Of a stretch of 46,672 nucleotides of DNA, positions 1 through 7,811 are shown one piece after another. The DNA comes from a virus. The stretch spans positions 1 through 46,672 of IMG/VR virus record IMGVR_UViG_3300009610_000040; one strand, 5' to 3'. The stretch's first letter is position 1. Every line of letters begins with the position of its first letter. The notes under the pieces were generated by a model. It was not told the origin of the DNA. It made no database searches and worked only from the letters and a program-made list of their open reading frames with translations. The translations under genes were made by a program, and so were the position numbers.

Positions 1-251
1 CCTGCGTCGATCATCTCCTGGATCTGCTCGTCAGACACGCGCTGCGGCCCCCTTGGCTGCTGCTGCGGAATCTGCGAACGCAACACATTTTGTGTCAGAA
101 TCTCCTGGTTGCTGCGCAGCTGCTCGAACTGCTGCGTCAGTCGGTCGTAGTCCTCGCGAAGCACGTAGCCTGGAGGTGCTTGCTCCCGCTCAGGGGAGAT
201 CTCGAGTTCACTTGGCTGCGGTTCGTCGGTCGTACTCTCGTCGTCTGGCAT
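1..251 (-). CDS. Partial scaffold-like protein (C-terminus beyond left edge)
   Basis: An open frame starts with ATG at 251 and runs off the left edge (83 complete codons). A purine-rich AGAGGAG lies 7 bases before the start. The visible protein begins MPDDESTTDEPQ, is very acidic, and has a heptad-rich Gln/Glu stretch (LTQQFEQLRSNQEILTQ) followed by a Gln/Pro-rich segment. Acidic, coiled-coil proteins directly after the portal are usually capsid scaffolds, so scaffold is inferred from composition and position; no motif proves it. It overlaps the end of the preceding 87-residue gene by 44 bases. A capsid gene would be expected next, outside the window. Confidence 0.55.
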   Translation of the reverse strand, partial: MPDDESTTDEPQPSELEISPEREQAPPGYVLREDYDRLTQQFEQLRSNQEILTQNVLRSQIPQQQPRGPQRVSDEQIQEMIDA

Positions 252-471
252 CTTCCAACTCCTCTCCGATAGCCCAGGTGCGCAGCCACTTCATCTCGTC
301 TACGGCGCCCAGGAGCCTAACGTATTCGTCCCTTTCCAGCAACTTAGAAAAAGCCTTCTGCTTGGCAGTTTCGATCCTCAAATTGATCAGCTCCAGGAAG
401 GCCTCCTTCAAGAGGGGCTCCTTTCGAAGCACCAGCTTGAGGGCTTCCCCAACCTCCGATTGCTTAGACAT
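208..471 (-). CDS. Small helical protein after the portal, unknown function
   Basis: An 87-residue protein starting with ATG at 471 and overlapping the portal stop by 8 bases, which suggests translational coupling. It is highly charged and predicted helical throughout (for example LKEAFLELINLRIETAKQKA), with no Cys and no membrane segment. I do not recognise the family. Its place between portal and the scaffold-like gene suggests a small head-assembly or portal-associated protein, but this is position only. Confidence 0.7.
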   Translation of the reverse strand: MSKQSEVGEALKLVLRKEPLLKEAFLELINLRIETAKQKAFSKLLERDEYVRLLGAVDEMKWLRTWAIGEELEDARRREYDRRTAAK

Positions 472-2428
472 TCACGGCTCCCAGCGGGCCACCCGCAGGC
501 GGCTCCAGTCCAGTCACCTCACCAGCTCCAGGAGGCGGCGGCGGAGTCCCGCCAGGGACGCCAGCCACCTCAGGCGGCATGCCAGTGCCCTGCTGGCCAG
601 CCAGTTGCCCCAGCATAGCTGCGATGTCGTTGCCCTGGATGCCCTGCTGCTGGGCCTCCTGCTTGTAGATCTCGTCGAGCTGGATGATGAACATCGCCGG
701 ATCTCGAACCTGATCGAAGGTCCTGATGGTGCGGTCCATGGCTTCGCCAGCTGCGCTGATGATCTTGTGAACGGTGGTCCTCACCTCTTGGGGGACCTGC
801 GGGTTCGAAGCGATGTTGACCAGTCCGAGGAGCTGCTCGTAGTAGGTTCCGAGCACCTGCATCAGCTGGAGGCTGCCCTGCCGGTCGGAGTCGCGATTGA
901 CCGAGGCGCTGGAGGCAGTGAGCTCAATCTTGTAGGAGTCATCGAAAGTGGGGTCGCGCAGCAGCTCCAGGACCGAGTCCGCTTGCTCCCGGCCAAGCAC
1001 AGCCAGCAGGCGGTCCTCCACGATGGGATCTTCCATCATGGCCCGCTCCTGATAGCGGTAGATGCACTGCCTCACAGCCGCCGAGGTGGCATCGCGCATC
1101 GCATCATAGGCTGGAGTGAAGCGCTGGTTCACCTGCTGGATCATGGACAGGGCTGTGATGCCGGGGGTGCGGGAGCCCATGTTGCCCCCCTGCCCAGTCT
1201 GAAGGTCGCTCAACCCAGATCGGCGCTCAGCGTACTGCATGATGATGGCCTCAGCCTGCATGGAGCTGGGGTACACATCAGCCATCTGTAGAGCTACAAT
1301 GTCCTGCGAAGGGTTCTCAAATTCGAGATAGCGCCCTGGCCACACCTCGAGAGTCTCGTTGTAGCGACCCTCCTTGCCAGCCCAGATTCGGCAGTTCGCG
1401 AGCAGCATGTTCAAGAGGCGCTGGCAGTGAATCTCCGTCGCCGCATCCTGAAAAGGCCCCAGCATCTCCAGGACCCCAATACCGTTGAAAATGTGGGGCC
1501 GGGGCTGATAGACCATGGATTCGTAAGGCCGAGCCCGGTCAAAGGGGTTCGGTTTAACGAAAAGCACATTGCCTGAGGTGCGGTCCCAGACGACCATCAG
1601 GTCCTCTGAGATACCGTCTTCGTCGATGTCGTAGCTGATGTAGAGCTGGAAGATCTCGTACAGCTCACGGGAGGCCTGCCCCGTCTCCTGAGTGCGGGCC
1701 AGCATCTCCCGTTTGTGGCGCACGTAGCCCCGGTCCCCACCTGCTTGGGTCACTCCGTCCAGGTCCCAGCCCAGCCTCTGGCCCTGGTAGTTGAGCTCAG
1801 GCTTGGTCAGCCAGCTGCGGTGGCCCAGCCACCTCGAGTCGTGGAGGCTCTGCGGAGCGTTACCTGGGACGAAGAAGTCCTCGCATGGTATGGCCACCAT
1901 CCGTGGGCTGCTTTGGACTATCTTGCGTCCCAGGCTCGTCTTCTTTCGTTTTTCGATCCAGGGGATGTAGTAGACTCCGGTGCCCAGCTGCACATCATCG
2001 AGGAACGCAGTGGAGGCTGCTTCGCGGAAGCGCCACTCGTTGGCCACGCCCCAGTCAATGAAGCGCTGTAGGGCCTTGGCAGGCTCTATCTGGTCAGGGG
2101 TGGAAGGCCTGACTGTGACCACGGGACTGATCTGAAAGATTGTGTCGATGGCCTGGGCGTAGATTGCATCTGCGGCGATAGCTCCAATCGGGACCTCGAT
2201 GTTCGGAGCGTTGGGGATCGGAATGTCTCGGGTTGGGTGCTTAGGCTGAGCGTCGTACTGCCGTAGCAACTCACCAAAAAGCACATCAATGCTACCACGA
2301 CTAGAGATTGCATCCTCTACCTCCTCTCGGAGATCTCGGGCCAAATACTCTACTTGCTCCTCAGTGGGAGGCTTGATCCCCTGGACATCTTCGGCTTCGG
2401 GGATGATGGCTGCTTGCTGCGCAATCAT
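464..2428 (-). CDS. Portal protein
   Basis: A 654-residue protein likely to form the dodecameric ring at the capsid vertex through which DNA is packaged and ejected. Typical portal features are visible: an acidic N-terminus, the segment YYIPWIEKRKKTSLGR near residue 155, the loop IPCEDFFVPGNAP near 185, an ARPYESMVYQPRPHIFNGIGVLEMLGPFQDAATEIHCQRLLNMLLA stretch (given here as the core IFNGIGVLEMLGPFQDAATE) near 310, and LQTGQGGNMGSRTPG near 410, then a Gln/Gly/Pro-rich tail. The length fits podovirus-type portals. ATG at 2428 overlaps the preceding stop as ATGA. It sits downstream of terminase and fibre genes and upstream of the scaffold-like gene. Confidence 0.85.
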   Translation of the reverse strand: MIAQQAAIIPEAEDVQGIKPPTEEQVEYLARDLREEVEDAISSRGSIDVLFGELLRQYDAQPKHPTRDIPIPNAPNIEVPIGAIAADAIYAQAIDTIFQISPVVTVRPSTPDQIEPAKALQRFIDWGVANEWRFREAASTAFLDDVQLGTGVYYIPWIEKRKKTSLGRKIVQSSPRMVAIPCEDFFVPGNAPQSLHDSRWLGHRSWLTKPELNYQGQRLGWDLDGVTQAGGDRGYVRHKREMLARTQETGQASRELYEIFQLYISYDIDEDGISEDLMVVWDRTSGNVLFVKPNPFDRARPYESMVYQPRPHIFNGIGVLEMLGPFQDAATEIHCQRLLNMLLANCRIWAGKEGRYNETLEVWPGRYLEFENPSQDIVALQMADVYPSSMQAEAIIMQYAERRSGLSDLQTGQGGNMGSRTPGITALSMIQQVNQRFTPAYDAMRDATSAAVRQCIYRYQERAMMEDPIVEDRLLAVLGREQADSVLELLRDPTFDDSYKIELTASSASVNRDSDRQGSLQLMQVLGTYYEQLLGLVNIASNPQVPQEVRTTVHKIISAAGEAMDRTIRTFDQVRDPAMFIIQLDEIYKQEAQQQGIQGNDIAAMLGQLAGQQGTGMPPEVAGVPGGTPPPPPGAGEVTGLEPPAGGPLGAVNV

Positions 2429-2676
2429 GCGGCCTCAGGCTCAATGGGCGTCGTAGGATGGTTCCGCTCGAGCAGGGTGATCCTGCGGCTGGTCACAAAC
2501 CGGAGGGCCAGGTTGCCCACAGTCGCGATGAAGGCCACAGTCTCGGCCTCCAGCTTGAGGCCAAAGACTTCCTCGAGCAGGAACACCAGGCCCAGACCGC
2601 TGCCGTTGGCCCAGGCCACCTTGCTCTTGTAGATGGGCTTGGTGGGCTCCGGTGGTGGTGCCTGGTACTGCGTCAT
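2425..2676 (-). CDS. Small membrane protein, holin-like
   Basis: An 83-residue protein beginning MTQYQAPPPEPTKP. The longer frame upstream has no good start; ATG at 2676 overlaps the previous stop as ATGA, so that start is chosen. After a Pro-rich N-terminus comes KPIYKSKVAWANGSG, a hydrophobic stretch (LGLVFLLEEVFGL) and AFIATVGNLALRFVTSRR. This 'KSxxxWxN ... NLxLRxxT' layout is common in small phage membrane proteins often annotated as holins. One or two membrane segments are possible. Lysis function is inferred and no endolysin is adjacent, so it could instead be a virion-associated membrane protein. Confidence 0.6.
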   Translation of the reverse strand: MTQYQAPPPEPTKPIYKSKVAWANGSGLGLVFLLEEVFGLKLEAETVAFIATVGNLALRFVTSRRITLLERNHPTTPIEPEAA

Positions 2677-2957
2677 CAGGCGTTCCCTGTGCAGAGGGTC
2701 ACAATCAAGAGGCCCCCGGTGGACACTGTAGCCAGCCTCACACCTTTGACCCACCCGAACTTGCCCGAGGCCTCCTGGCCGTTCACGACTGGAATGGCCT
2801 TCCAGATGATATTGCCATCCAGATTGTGGACCACAAAGCCCGTTGCGGAGGCCGCCTGGAGGGCCATGAAGCACTCGACGTTGCACTTGTCGAAGGCCAA
2901 CTCGTCGTTGGCTGCGCTCATCGAGAACACATTGTTTCCAAGAACTACGACAGCCAT
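2676..2957 (-). CDS. Conserved-looking small protein, unknown function
   Basis: A 93-residue protein starting with ATG at 2957, with a strong GAGGAGG site just upstream that overlaps the end of the adhesin-like gene. The sequence is beta-rich in character (VVVLGNNVFSMSAAND; GFVVHNLDGNIIWKAIPVV; VRLATVSTGGLLIVTL). There are three Cys residues and no signal peptide. I do not recognise the family. Its position between the adhesin-like and holin-like genes hints at a small virion or tail-tip accessory protein. Confidence 0.7.
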   Translation of the reverse strand: MAVVVLGNNVFSMSAANDELAFDKCNVECFMALQAASATGFVVHNLDGNIIWKAIPVVNGQEASGKFGWVKGVRLATVSTGGLLIVTLCTGNA

Positions 2958-2966
2958 CAGGCCTCC

Positions 2967-5900
2967 TCAGGGCGGGGGTGGTGTAGGGGTCATGGTTGGG
3001 AACAGGGTGGGCTGCGGCGTCTGGCTATGAGCCCTGGCCCACCCATCCTTCACGGGCTTCAAGAGGACCATCTCGCGCTCGCACATGGCCTTGAAGGTCC
3101 AATAGGGGATCTCGTTGACTTCGGAAAGCGGCGGCGGGCTCTGCGGATCGGTGTACTCCACGGGGCCAGCGCAGTTGTTCTGCACCGTGGGGTTGAACCA
3201 GGCCACATCGCAAACGGACACATCGGGTGCCACGTCGTAGAACGACATGCACATGTGATCCTGACCGGAGCCGCAGGCATCCTCATCCTCGCGGCAGGCC
3301 AGGCTCCAGCAGGTGGCCCACTTCCCGGTCATGTAGCCCGGATCTCCGACCAGGCTGTAGGCCATCAAGTTCAAGAGCGCCCCAGCGCACCTTGGGGTGA
3401 CCTTGTTGTCCTCGAGCCCCAAGCTGGGGTCGGTGTCGATGGCCTTGAAGTCTGCGATCAGCCGGTTCATCTGGGGCACGATGTAGATGCGCTCATAGCA
3501 TTCGAAGATTCCGTAGGCATCCGGGTCGTTGCCGGTCGGAAAGTTCTTCCACCTAGAAGTGTCACAGGTTGTGCAGCTCCCACCCGCTTGGCAAATATGC
3601 TTCCACGCCCAGTCGTAGAAGTCAAAGGGGAAGGTGTAGAGGTTTTCAGGATCTGAGGGATCTCCAGGGCCGCCCTCCTCGCACTCGTTGCGGACCTTGT
3701 CCTTCTCGGCGTGGTCCGTGATTCTGTCCATGAAGTTGTCCGCAGGCTCGTAGCCCTCGATGCGGGTAACCGGGATCGGGAACGGCGGCTCATCCTCTGG
3801 GTCATCCCCATCTGGGATGAAGCCACCCTCCTTGTTGTCTGTGTGGGTGGCATCGCAGATGCCGTCGTGGAAGGTGGCCCCTCCGCACTGGCCCCCTTCT
3901 TCAGGACCAGGGGTCGCAGGGCCATTCCCAGTGCAGTCCTTGAAGCAGATCTGGCCCAGCCGACTCAGCTGCCTTCTCCAGGAGTCCGTGATCGAGGTAG
4001 CCGCATCGCAGTTGGCATCAGTCGAGGGCAGGCTGGGTGGCGGTGTCGGCCCCAGCGGAGTGAAAGTCCTGGTGGGCGTAGGCCCAATGAAGGTCGGCGT
4101 GAACGTCCTGGTTTGGGTGGGCCACGGGGTCCAAATCGGAGTTCCGAGGGTGTTCACCGGCCTCGGGTACCCAGACTGGGGCCGACAGTCCAGGATCTTC
4201 AGGGAGCGCCACTCGGGCTCGATGTTCGTTTGCTTCTCCTCGATGCAGGCCCTGTAGGTCTGGACCTGGCGGGCCTTGCAGGCATCGGTCATCTCTCCGA
4301 AGTCGTCCCAGCACAGCTCCCAGTCGCCTTCGAAGAACTGCTCAATCGACTCCTGCATGTCGATCCAGGGCACCCCAGTGGCCTTGGCCACCTTCAGAAT
4401 CGCAGTCCTGAGCCACGCCTGCTCCCTAAAGTTGTGGTGCCCAGCGGGAGGCAGCGGCTCAATCACAGCGATGGCCACCGCTTCGCGGGCATGGACGCCA
4501 GCCACAGCCCTCCTGAAGTTTTGGAGCACCGTAGGCACCCTGGGGCGCTCCTGGCAGTAGCCCTCACACCCAGCGATGTTCTTTTCGGCGCTCGAGTAGA
4601 TGTTGGGCTGGCACCAGCTCAGCTCCGCATCCTCCGGGTTGGGGTCCCCGGTGCAGAACAAGAGCTCCAGGTCGCAGTCATTCCCGAGTTCGCCCGAGGG
4701 CTGGGTGCACCGCATGTTGGTGTCCGGTTCCAAGAGAGGGTTGGCGTTGGCGAACGGCCCATAGGTGTCCTGCACACGGCACGGATCTCCGTCGTCGCCC
4801 TCGCCGGGGTTGTGGCAGATGCCCTGCTTGTGCTCGCCGGTCATCTCGTTCGGCCCCAGCGTGATCAGGACCACGTCCGAGAACACGTCAATGCCAGCCT
4901 CGACGTTGCCACCCGAAGTGATCTCACAGTCGGGCAGCGGCCCCTCCTGCCTGCGGGCCATCTCCACCGAGTAGCCCCCAACCTGGTAGTTGCAGATCCC
5001 GTCCTGGGTGATCACCAGGTGCTGCACCGCAGTCCAGAAGATGTTGTCCAGGGTCCTCGAGGAGCTGGCATCCAAGCCCAGGCCCAGCAGCCCGTCCTCG
5101 TTCATGTCCGGAATCCGGAGCTTGGTGTGCGTGAAGGTCGGAGTGATCGTGGGTGTCGGCGTCTCCGTAGGAGTGAAGGTAAAGGTGTTCGAGGGGGTCG
5201 GCGTCGCGGTGGGCACCGAGGCCTGGATGGGCACCAGCGACAGCCCGGCCACGCAGCTGTTGTGCGCGATCACCGGCCTCAGCGGCCCCGTGGTGGTGAA
5301 CTGGCCCCGCATCATCATGATGTGCGGAGGGTCCGTGATGACGTTCTCGATGCGAGTGATGACCGTCGATTCGTAGTCGAGTGGAGGGGGCCAGTCCCCA
5401 GGGCCGATGAGCCAGCCCTCCAGCTCATCCCCAATCAGCACCGGGGTGGGGGACTCCAGGGCCAGCGACGTGGAAAAGCCTCGGCCCTGAGTCAGCCCAG
5501 CAGGCTCCATCCGCGAGGCCCCAAACACCAGGAGGCCCCCCTGGACGGACGCGCTGGGCAGCGTCAGCACCTCAGCATCGCTGTCGGAGGTGCGAGCCAG
5601 GGTGGTCCACAGCGGATCAACGAAGATGTGCAACCCCCCATTGGGAGTCGGAGTGGGCGTTGGGGTCGGAACTCCGGTTTGGCAGGCCCGGTCCCACGGA
5701 TAGGTGCCCCCTCCAAGGTAGTCCTTCTGGGGGATCACCTCGACGAAGGCCATGCCCCTAGCCTCGATTTGGCCCCCATCCTCGAGAACCCGCTTTTGGA
5801 GCTCGAACCTATGGGTGACAGCCGGGCCAGCAGGGGCCAGCGAGTACCAGTAGCCGATGGTGCCGATGGACTCCGCGTCAGCGGTGGTCACCTCCAGCAT

Positions 5901-7811
5901 CCGCTCTGTACCGACATGACCGAAGGACACCGCCGTAGCGATGGCGCAGGTGGTGCCCCAGTGCCACGCCGCATCCTCTGATTCGCCCTCCTCAAAGTCC
6001 GCGTACTCACCGTCTCCATCCCCTGTGTGGATGACATTGGTGGCCAGGCAGTAGACCAGGCGCAGCTCAGCTGTGCGGGGCATCCCCCCACCCACAGACT
6101 GGATGTTGGCCCTTCCCTTGACAATGCCCCTAGCATTCTGGGGCAAATCTATGTTCACGAAGGCCCCGTTGACTGGGACCCAGCCATCATCGTTGTCGCC
6201 CACGACGTTCGAGGAAACCGGAATGTCGAAGGCCTTTTTTGCCGGGACCGGGGTGGCTGCCCCCGGTGTCGGCGGGTGCCGAAGGGTGTACGCAACCCCA
6301 ATCCCCAGGGTGCCGAGGCCATCAACCGGGGTGTCCGAGTAGGCCACCATGGTGATGTCCCGGAGGGTGATCTCGTTCTCGCCGTCATCGGACTCACAGT
6401 AGAGCCGGAACTCGGCTTCGGTGATGCCATCGGTCAGATCGTCGCCGGGCACATTCACAGAAAAGACAGCGTCCCCACCCATCTCGGCCAGGTCATCCGG
6501 CGAATCGAAGTAGTGGGTCCAGGGCCAAAAGCAGCCCGGTTGGGGGCTTACTTCGGCGTCCACATCGCTGTCCAGGCAGCTCCCAAACTCGACTTCGTCC
6601 TCCTCCAGGTCCGTTTGGAGGCCGCGCACCACCTGGCAGGCTATGTTGCGGTTGGAGGAGCCCCCATGCAGCGAAACCCCAAAATCAAAGTGCACAAAGA
6701 CCCTCGACTCTCGACCTGGGAACAGCTCCGTGATGGTGATCTCAGCCACTTTCTTGGGGACCACCTCCGTAACCAGAAACGACTCCGTCGAGGAGCTGGC
6801 CCACGGCAGCCTGCCCGCAGCAGGCACCGACGTAGGCGTAGGCGAGAACGTAGCCGTAGGCACCGGGGTATTGGTGGGGACCGGCGTGTTGGTCGGAACC
6901 GGGGTGTTCGTTGCCGTAGGTGGAGGCGTGTTCGTAGCTGTGGGTGGAGGCGTCGGGCTAGGTCCCAACGTGTTCGTAGCTGTAGGCGGCGGCGTGTTCG
7001 TAGCCGTTGGCACAGGAGTGTTCGTTGAGGTGGGCAACGGTGTATTGGTGTTGGTGGGGGTGAAGGCTGGGGCGTCATCGTAAACGACAGCTCCTGCCGA
7101 CCTCTCAGTGGAGAGCAACTCTGAGTTCCATCCAAGGCTAACTGTAGTGTTGGCTGTAGCCACCCCAAACTCAATCTGCGCCTCCCCTGTATCGCCAGAG
7201 GGGTCAAAAAAGGGTGGGGAGCCATCCTCAGCCATGTAGCTGCCCGGATCTGTTCCAACGTAGCTATCGGCAGTATCTGTAGCATCGTTGCTGGCCGTAA
7301 AGGCCGAGATCACACAGTCACCTGTGGTCGTGTCTACAGTCAGAGTGATGGATGTTGAGGCCAAGGTCCCAGCCCCAGTCACTGCACTGTCCGAGTCAGC
7401 CCCCGCAGCTGCGTTGCACAGCGTTGCCACAGTGGCCCAGCCAATCTCCGGGGCCACATCGTCCATAGACAGCGCAAAGTCCACATCGGTGAAGCTGAAC
7501 GGAGCAGACGAGTCGATGCGCCAGAACCTGACAGCCGGATCATTGGTGCCCGTCCCACCGTCGTGGAACAGGTCCTCCGTCATGGACACCCCGTTGGCCG
7601 TGGGCACGTTGTCCGTGTTTGGGTTGGCGAAGTCCTGGAACACAAAAATCAGCTTTGAAGGCCCCGTTTCAGCGCAGGCCGGTGGGTCGTAGTTGTTGAG
7701 GGTAATCGCACCCCCAGCCTGCGATACATGCTGCACGTTGTTGATCGAGCAGGCCCCTTCGACCACCTGTGGGGCCAAAAAGAGCAACAAAAAGAGGAGA
7801 ATCAGCGGCAT
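2967..7811 (-). CDS. Giant secreted or virion adhesin-like protein with Pro/Thr linkers
   Basis: A 1,614-residue protein. I start at ATG 7811 because this gives a clean Sec-type signal peptide, MPLILLFLLLFLAPQVVEG, followed by Ala-Cys; a GTG at 7862 would add 17 charged residues in front. The gene overlaps the preceding fibre stop by 10 bases. At least four Pro/Thr linkers (the largest at residues about 249-330) separate globular, Cys-containing modules, and the protein ends in PTMTPTPPPP. A middle module has VVLITLGPNEM and nearby helices that recall SGNH/GDSL hydrolases, but I cannot complete the catalytic set. Late-operon position suggests receptor binding or glycan attack. A secreted moron is the alternative. 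Confidence 0.75.
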   Translation of the reverse strand: MPLILLFLLLFLAPQVVEGACSINNVQHVSQAGGAITLNNYDPPACAETGPSKLIFVFQDFANPNTDNVPTANGVSMTEDLFHDGGTGTNDPAVRFWRIDSSAPFSFTDVDFALSMDDVAPEIGWATVATLCNAAAGADSDSAVTGAGTLASTSITLTVDTTTGDCVISAFTASNDATDTADSYVGTDPGSYMAEDGSPPFFDPSGDTGEAQIEFGVATANTTVSLGWNSELLSTERSAGAVVYDDAPAFTPTNTNTPLPTSTNTPVPTATNTPPPTATNTLGPSPTPPPTATNTPPPTATNTPVPTNTPVPTNTPVPTATFSPTPTSVPAAGRLPWASSSTESFLVTEVVPKKVAEITITELFPGRESRVFVHFDFGVSLHGGSSNRNIACQVVRGLQTDLEEDEVEFGSCLDSDVDAEVSPQPGCFWPWTHYFDSPDDLAEMGGDAVFSVNVPGDDLTDGITEAEFRLYCESDDGENEITLRDITMVAYSDTPVDGLGTLGIGVAYTLRHPPTPGAATPVPAKKAFDIPVSSNVVGDNDDGWVPVNGAFVNIDLPQNARGIVKGRANIQSVGGGMPRTAELRLVYCLATNVIHTGDGDGEYADFEEGESEDAAWHWGTTCAIATAVSFGHVGTERMLEVTTADAESIGTIGYWYSLAPAGPAVTHRFELQKRVLEDGGQIEARGMAFVEVIPQKDYLGGGTYPWDRACQTGVPTPTPTPTPNGGLHIFVDPLWTTLARTSDSDAEVLTLPSASVQGGLLVFGASRMEPAGLTQGRGFSTSLALESPTPVLIGDELEGWLIGPGDWPPPLDYESTVITRIENVITDPPHIMMMRGQFTTTGPLRPVIAHNSCVAGLSLVPIQASVPTATPTPSNTFTFTPTETPTPTITPTFTHTKLRIPDMNEDGLLGLGLDASSSRTLDNIFWTAVQHLVITQDGICNYQVGGYSVEMARRQEGPLPDCEITSGGNVEAGIDVFSDVVLITLGPNEMTGEHKQGICHNPGEGDDGDPCRVQDTYGPFANANPLLEPDTNMRCTQPSGELGNDCDLELLFCTGDPNPEDAELSWCQPNIYSSAEKNIAGCEGYCQERPRVPTVLQNFRRAVAGVHAREAVAIAVIEPLPPAGHHNFREQAWLRTAILKVAKATGVPWIDMQESIEQFFEGDWELCWDDFGEMTDACKARQVQTYRACIEEKQTNIEPEWRSLKILDCRPQSGYPRPVNTLGTPIWTPWPTQTRTFTPTFIGPTPTRTFTPLGPTPPPSLPSTDANCDAATSITDSWRRQLSRLGQICFKDCTGNGPATPGPEEGGQCGGATFHDGICDATHTDNKEGGFIPDGDDPEDEPPFPIPVTRIEGYEPADNFMDRITDHAEKDKVRNECEEGGPGDPSDPENLYTFPFDFYDWAWKHICQAGGSCTTCDTSRWKNFPTGNDPDAYGIFECYERIYIVPQMNRLIADFKAIDTDPSLGLEDNKVTPRCAGALLNLMAYSLVGDPGYMTGKWATCWSLACREDEDACGSGQDHMCMSFYDVAPDVSVCDVAWFNPTVQNNCAGPVEYTDPQSPPPLSEVNEIPYWTFKAMCEREMVLLKPVKDGWARAHSQTPQPTLFPTMTPTPPPP
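6822..7067 (-). repeat. DNA repeats encoding a Pro/Thr linker
   Basis: The segment encodes roughly 80 residues made of variants of the hexamer-like pattern TNTPxPTA, for example PPPTATNTP and PVPTNTPVPT. At DNA level it is a degenerate array of short GC-rich units. Such linkers are typical of extended, often glycosylated, secreted proteins. Slippage at these repeats could change linker length between isolates. Confidence 0.85.

Noticed and set aside
53-1291. Plus-strand frame opposite the portal
   Set aside because: Arg/Ser-rich composition typical of antisense translation of a GC-rich gene; portal motifs are clear on the minus strand.
3711-5981. Long plus-strand open frame (756 codons) opposite the adhesin gene
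   Set aside because: It is an antisense shadow of the GC-rich adhesin gene: no ribosome site, no recognisable fold, and codon periodicity follows the minus-strand gene.
6822-7067. CRISPR-like repeats
   Set aside because: Units are short and degenerate and encode a Pro/Thr protein linker; there are no constant spacers or cas genes.
2967-7811. Lipoprotein signal (Cys after the hydrophobic segment) in the giant adhesin
   Set aside because: The residues before Cys (VEGA-C) do not fit a lipobox because position -3 is Glu.
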